A stretch of DNA of 64,000 bases, from contig NZ_JAGIQL010000004.1 in assembly GCF_017813245.1 (NCBI RefSeq), positions 40,202-104,201 on the forward strand. Reading direction: 5' to 3'. Under the pieces are notes generated by a model. That model was not told the origin of the DNA. It did not search any database and saw only the letters and a program-made list of their open reading frames with translations. The translations under genes and the position numbers were made by a program. Source of the stretch: Streptomyces montanisoli. Lineage in GTDB: Bacteria; Actinomycetota; Actinomycetes; Streptomycetales; Streptomycetaceae. This document shows positions 60,441-64,000 of this stretch, piece after piece (the first letter of the stretch is position 1; each line of letters starts with the position of its first letter).

Positions 60441-61717
60441 CCGGCGGCGTCAGCGGGGGCGTGAGCGGCGACGCGTACGGGGACGGCGGCGCGGTGCGGC
60501 GCCTCGCGGCCCAGGCGCGCGCCCGCACGGAGGAACTGCGCGGCGAGCTGCTCGCGCTGAGCCACGCGATCCACGCCGAGCCGGAGCTTCGGTTCGAGGA
60601 GCACGCGGCGGCCGGGCGACTGCGCGCGCTGCTCGGCGCGCACGGGTTCGCCGTCGAGGCGGGCATCGGCGGCCTCGACACGGCCTTCCGCGCCACACGC
60701 GACTTCGGCGGCGAAGCCGGGGACGGCGGCGGGCGCGGTCCCACCGTCGCGGTGTTCTGCGAGTACGACGCGCTGCCCGGGCTCGGCCACGGCTGCGGGC
60801 ACAACGTCATCGCGGCCGCCGGCGCCGGCGCCGCCCTGGCCGCCGCGGCGCTGATGGCCGAGCGCGGCGCCCCCGGACGGCTGCTGGTGATCGGCAGCCC
60901 CGGCGAGGAGGGCGGCGGGGGCAAGGTGCGGTTGATCGAGGCCGGCGTGCTCGACGGCGTCGACGCGGCCGTCATGGCCCACGCCGCCGGGTACGACGCG
61001 GTGGCCCGCACCAACCTGGGCCGCCTCTCCCTCGAAGCGGTCTTCACCGGGCGCGCCTCGCACGCCTCCGCCGCGCCCGAGGGTGGCAGGAACGCGCTCG
61101 ACGCCGCCACCCTGCTGCTCGTCGCGATCGGGCTGCTGCGCCAGCAGACCACCCCGGACTCCCGCATCCACGCACGCGTGGCGGAGGGCGGGCAGTCCAT
61201 CAACATCATCCCGGAACGCGCCAGGGTCGAGATGTTCGTGCGCTCCCTGGACAGCGGGTACCTGCGCGGGCGTCTGCTGGACGCCGTACGCGACTGCGTG
61301 CGGGGCGCGGCCATCGCCACGGGGACGTCGTGCACCTTCGACGAGGTGGCCCCCGCCTACGACCCGGTGCTCGCCAACCCGGTGCTCGCGGATCTCGCGG
61401 CCGAGGCGTTCGGCGCGCTGGGGCGGCCGATACCGCCCGGCGGCGGCTGGTCCGGGCCCGCGGGCTCCACGGACATGGGCAACGTGAGCCAACTCCTGCC
61501 CGCGCTGCACCCGTACGTGTGCGCGGTACCGGGAGCGGCCCTGCACACGCGGGAGTTCGCGGCGGGAGCGGCGGGCGAGCAGGCGGACGCCGCCGTGCTG
61601 GACGGGGGAGCGGTGCTCGCGGCCGTGGTCACCTCGCTGTTCACCCGGCCCGAGCTGCTGGAGCGTGCGAAGGCGGAGTTCGCGGCCGCCACGACGGGCG
61701 GAGGTGACCGCGCATGA
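60437..61717 (+). CDS. M20-family amidohydrolase / peptidase
   Basis: This is 426 residues from a GTG in the DppF stop. The family motif CEYDALPGLGHGCGHNVIAAA supplies metal-binding residues, then GSPGEEGGGGKVRLIEAG. The dimerisation domain starts about residue 200 (ASHASAAPEGGRNALDA), and the last metal ligand is near the C-terminus. The set is closest to AbgB/PM20D2-like enzymes that cleave N-acyl amino acids or dipeptides. It should hydrolyse an amide bond of the imported compound. Confidence 0.9.
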   Translation: MTGGVSGGVSGDAYGDGGAVRRLAAQARARTEELRGELLALSHAIHAEPELRFEEHAAAGRLRALLGAHGFAVEAGIGGLDTAFRATRDFGGEAGDGGGRGPTVAVFCEYDALPGLGHGCGHNVIAAAGAGAALAAAALMAERGAPGRLLVIGSPGEEGGGGKVRLIEAGVLDGVDAAVMAHAAGYDAVARTNLGRLSLEAVFTGRASHASAAPEGGRNALDAATLLLVAIGLLRQQTTPDSRIHARVAEGGQSINIIPERARVEMFVRSLDSGYLRGRLLDAVRDCVRGAAIATGTSCTFDEVAPAYDPVLANPVLADLAAEAFGALGRPIPPGGGWSGPAGSTDMGNVSQLLPALHPYVCAVPGAALHTREFAAGAAGEQADAAVLDGGAVLAAVVTSLFTRPELLERAKAEFAAATTGGGDRA

Positions 61718-63747
61718 GCGGCGAGGAGGCGCCCGTGCGGAGGATCGTCCCTGACGACCTGGCCGAGCTCGCGCTCGTCGGCGCGCCGGACGTGGCGCCC
61801 GGCGGCGGCTGGACCGTCGCGGCCGTGCAGAGCGTGGACGAGGGCAAGGAGCGCTACAGCAGCAGGCTCTGGCGGTTCGCCACGCCTTCCGCCGCCGCGC
61901 CCGGCCCGGATTCCGGCCCCGGCTCCGATCCCGGTGCGGGCCCCGCGCCGTACCCGCTCACCGGCGGCGAAGGTGCCTGGTCCGACACCGCGCCCGCCAT
62001 CGCGCCCGACGGCGGCCGCGTCGCCTTCCGCAGCGACCGCGACGGCGCGCGGCGGCTGTGGCTCGTACCCGCGGCCGGAGGCGTCCCCGCGCCGTTGGAC
62101 GCAGCGCCTGACGGCAACCCCGCCGAGTTCGCCTGGCTCGACGACGAGCACCTGCTCGCGCTGTACGCCAAGCCCAAGGCCCCGCCCCCGTCCATGTCCA
62201 CGTCCGCGTCCACGGCGTCCGCGCCCGTGGTGGTGGACTGGCTGCGCTACAAGAACGACGGTGCCGCAGGGCCCGTCGAGCCCCTGGACGAGCTGTGGCT
62301 GCTGCGGATCGCCCACGACGGCACGTCCTGCGCGCCGCGGCTGCTGCGCGCGGGCGGCGAGCAGGCGCGGCTCAGCTGCCTGGCGCCCGACGGCAGGGGC
62401 GGGGTGTTCTACGCGGCGCGCCCGCGCCACAGCGACGAGCTGCACCCCGCGACCCAGGTGTGGCGGCACGACCTGGTCACGGGCGGCGAGGCGCCGGTGT
62501 GGCGCTGCCCGTCGCTCGTGCGCGCCCTCGCGGTCACCGCGTCGGGCCGCCCGGTCGCGCTCGCCAGCGGCGTGGCGGGCCACAGCGTCGAGCCGCCGCG
62601 CGTGTGGTGGGCGGACGAGGGGCGTCCCGCCTTCCCCGGCCAGGACCTGGAGTGCGAGCGCGCGCTGCTCGCCGACGCCCGCCCGCTGGGCGCACCCCGG
62701 CTGCTCGCGACGGCGGGGGAGCGGATCGTCTTCGCCGTGACGACGGCGGGCGAGGTCGCGCTGTACGAGGGCGGCGCGGACGGCACGGCCCGCCGGGCCA
62801 CCGCGCCAGGACGCTCCGTCGTGGACTTCGCCGTCAGGGACGGCGTGGCGGCCGTGTGCCTGGAGTCGGCGACGCAGCCGGCCGAACTGTACGTGGCGGG
62901 ACGGCGCGTGTCGTCGTTCAACACCGCCTGGGCGCGGGCCGTGCGGCCCGTCGCGCCCGAGGAGGTGACCGCGACATCCGCTGACGGCCTCCCGCTGCAC
63001 GGGCTGCTCTACCGCTCGCCCGGCGCCGAGCGCGGAGACCTGCTGCTGCGGGTGCACGGCGGCCCGCACATGGTCTACGGCAACGCCTTCGACGTGGAGA
63101 CGCAAGGCTACGTCGCCGCCGGCTTCCATGTGCTGCTGCCCGAGGTGCGGGGCGGCGCGGGCCGCGGGACCCCGTTCAGGGCGCTGAGCGTTGGCGCCTG
63201 GGGGCGCGGTGACGTCGACGACCTGACGGCGTTCGCGGACCTCGCGGTGGCCACGGGCGTGGCCGCACCCGACCGCCTCTACCTGGCGGGCGGCAGCTAC
63301 GGCGGATACCTCACCAACTGGACGCTCACCAGGACGGGCCGCTTCCGCGCCGCCGTCTCCGAGCGCTCGCTGTCCAACCTCGTGTCCAAGGCGGGCACGT
63401 CGGACAACGGGTTCACCGTCAACAGCCACGAGTTCGGGGGCGCGGACGTCCTGGACGCGGCAGGCGCCGCCGAGCTCTGGGACCGCTCGCCGCTCGCGCA
63501 CGCGCGCGCCGTCACGACGCCGCTGCTGCTGATCCACGGCGAGAGCGACCAGCGCTGCCCCGTCGAGCAGTCGGAGCAGTTCTACGCGGCGCTGCGGCGG
63601 ACGGGGCACGAGGTGGTGCTCGCCCGCTACCCGGGCGCGTCCCACGGCTTCGCGACCACGGGCCGCCCGGACCACCGTGTGCACCGTCTTGAGCTGATCC
63701 TGTCCTGGCTGCGCGACCATGCTGCCCGCGCCGGAGATCCTGGGTGA
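61714..63747 (+). CDS. S9-family peptidase (prolyl oligopeptidase / acylaminoacyl-peptidase type)
   Basis: This is 677 residues, overlapping the M20 gene by 4 bp. The N-terminal half is a beta-propeller with DIAPDGGRVAFRSDRDG-like blades. The alpha/beta hydrolase half has the triad Ser528 (GGSYGGY), Asp612 (HGESDQRCP) and His644 (ASHGFATTG). No signal peptide is present, so it acts on imported peptides in the cytoplasm. It is the last gene of the operon; only 20 bp separate it from a convergent gene. Confidence 0.92.
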   Translation: MSGEEAPVRRIVPDDLAELALVGAPDVAPGGGWTVAAVQSVDEGKERYSSRLWRFATPSAAAPGPDSGPGSDPGAGPAPYPLTGGEGAWSDTAPAIAPDGGRVAFRSDRDGARRLWLVPAAGGVPAPLDAAPDGNPAEFAWLDDEHLLALYAKPKAPPPSMSTSASTASAPVVVDWLRYKNDGAAGPVEPLDELWLLRIAHDGTSCAPRLLRAGGEQARLSCLAPDGRGGVFYAARPRHSDELHPATQVWRHDLVTGGEAPVWRCPSLVRALAVTASGRPVALASGVAGHSVEPPRVWWADEGRPAFPGQDLECERALLADARPLGAPRLLATAGERIVFAVTTAGEVALYEGGADGTARRATAPGRSVVDFAVRDGVAAVCLESATQPAELYVAGRRVSSFNTAWARAVRPVAPEEVTATSADGLPLHGLLYRSPGAERGDLLLRVHGGPHMVYGNAFDVETQGYVAAGFHVLLPEVRGGAGRGTPFRALSVGAWGRGDVDDLTAFADLAVATGVAAPDRLYLAGGSYGGYLTNWTLTRTGRFRAAVSERSLSNLVSKAGTSDNGFTVNSHEFGGADVLDAAGAAELWDRSPLAHARAVTTPLLLIHGESDQRCPVEQSEQFYAALRRTGHEVVLARYPGASHGFATTGRPDHRVHRLELILSWLRDHAARAGDPG

Positions 63748-63766
63748 ACCGGGCTGGCGCCGCCCG

Positions 63767-64000
63767 CTACCCGGCCGCGGCGAAGCAGTGGAGCGTGACC
63801 GTGCGGCCCCCGTCCCACTCCTGCCGCGCGGTCGCCAGCAGGCGCCAGCCGAGCCGTTCGTACAGCGCGCGCGCCGCCACGTCCGAGTCCACCACGTCGA
63901 GCAGCGGCTGCCGGTGCGCCGCCCTGGCCGCCGCGGCCGCCCGCCGCAGCAGCAGCGCGCCCGCGCCCCTGCCACGCGCGGCGGGGGAGACGAACAGCCG
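63767..64000 (-). CDS. GNAT-family acetyltransferase (5' part beyond the window)
   Basis: The C-terminal 77 residues are visible. They include SPAARGRGAGALLLRRA, a variant of the R-x-x-G-x-G/A acetyl-CoA loop, and LYERLGWRLL near the end of the fold. The sequence ends VTLHCFAAAG. The substrate is unknown; the start lies outside the window. Confidence 0.88.
   Translation of the reverse strand, partial: RLFVSPAARGRGAGALLLRRAAAAARAAHRQPLLDVVDSDVAARALYERLGWRLLATARQEWDGGRTVTLHCFAAAG

Noticed and set aside
63640..63670. The S9 peptidase end (GFATTGR) resembles the peptide read from the repeat anchor on the minus strand
   Set aside because: The match is short, arises from common high-GC codons, and the flanks differ. 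I treat it as coincidence.

Overview
The window is very GC-rich with long overlapping open frames on both strands, frequent GTG/TTG starts and many 4-bp gene overlaps. It carries families typical of filamentous actinomycetes: two SAM-dependent methyltransferases of the DUF574 type, an XRE + DUF397 pair, a WXG100 protein, several sedolisins, and ricin-lectin-tailed glycosidases. I read it as a Streptomyces or close-relative chromosome segment. I see no rRNA, tRNA, CRISPR array, transposase or phage module.

Layout. 1-4.4 kb: the end of a TauB/SsuB-type ABC importer, its lipoprotein receptor, a cytoplasmic sulfatase and its formylglycine-generating enzyme, forming a sulfate-ester or sulfonate salvage unit. 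4.4-20.2 kb: a secreted-enzyme region. It has two copies of a cassette made of a TrmB/LuxR-type regulator followed by a DUF574 methyltransferase, each next to a sedolisin (S53) gene. Between the cassettes lies a divergent pair of mannan-degrading enzymes (GH92 and GH76) with shared LacI-like palindromes. 20.3-22.3 kb: an NmrA-like oxidoreductase and a SnoaL-like protein facing a TetR repressor across twin operators. 22.4-25.9 kb: a carnitine-to-glycine-betaine operon (regulator, BKACE cleavage enzyme, L-carnitine dehydrogenase, thioesterase). Its regulator appears to fuse an XRE-like and a TetR-like DNA-binding domain and follows a perfect 36-bp palindrome. 25.9-30.2 kb: a third, mosaic sedolisin.

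30.2-34.9 kb: small and partly decayed genes (XRE/DUF397 pair, lipoprotein, DsrE-like protein, IMP-cyclohydrolase-like protein, gene fragments). 34.9-43.8 kb: paired enzyme/regulator units (SDR/LysR, hydrolase/MarR), a secreted X-Pro dipeptidyl-peptidase, an APC permease, an OsmC protein and a flavin monooxygenase. 44-46.2 kb: a WXG100 / polymorphic nuclease toxin / candidate immunity locus. 46.3-50 kb: a second APC permease, and a LysR gene facing a YeiH-type exporter gene.

50-63.7 kb: a GntR regulator, then about 1 kb of non-coding tandem repeats of two unit types, then a ten-gene operon. The operon has a PLP lyase, a complete oligopeptide-type ABC importer, an SDR, a NodB-fold deacetylase, an M20 amidohydrolase and an S9 peptidase. 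Its last nine genes are joined by eight consecutive 4-bp stop/start overlaps. It looks like an import-and-dismantle pathway for a modified peptide or cyclic amide. The window ends inside a GNAT acetyltransferase.

Themes: extracellular protein and polysaccharide degradation feeding importers; single regulators facing their targets across visible palindromes; and short tandem repeats that start at or just before stop codons of several unrelated genes.
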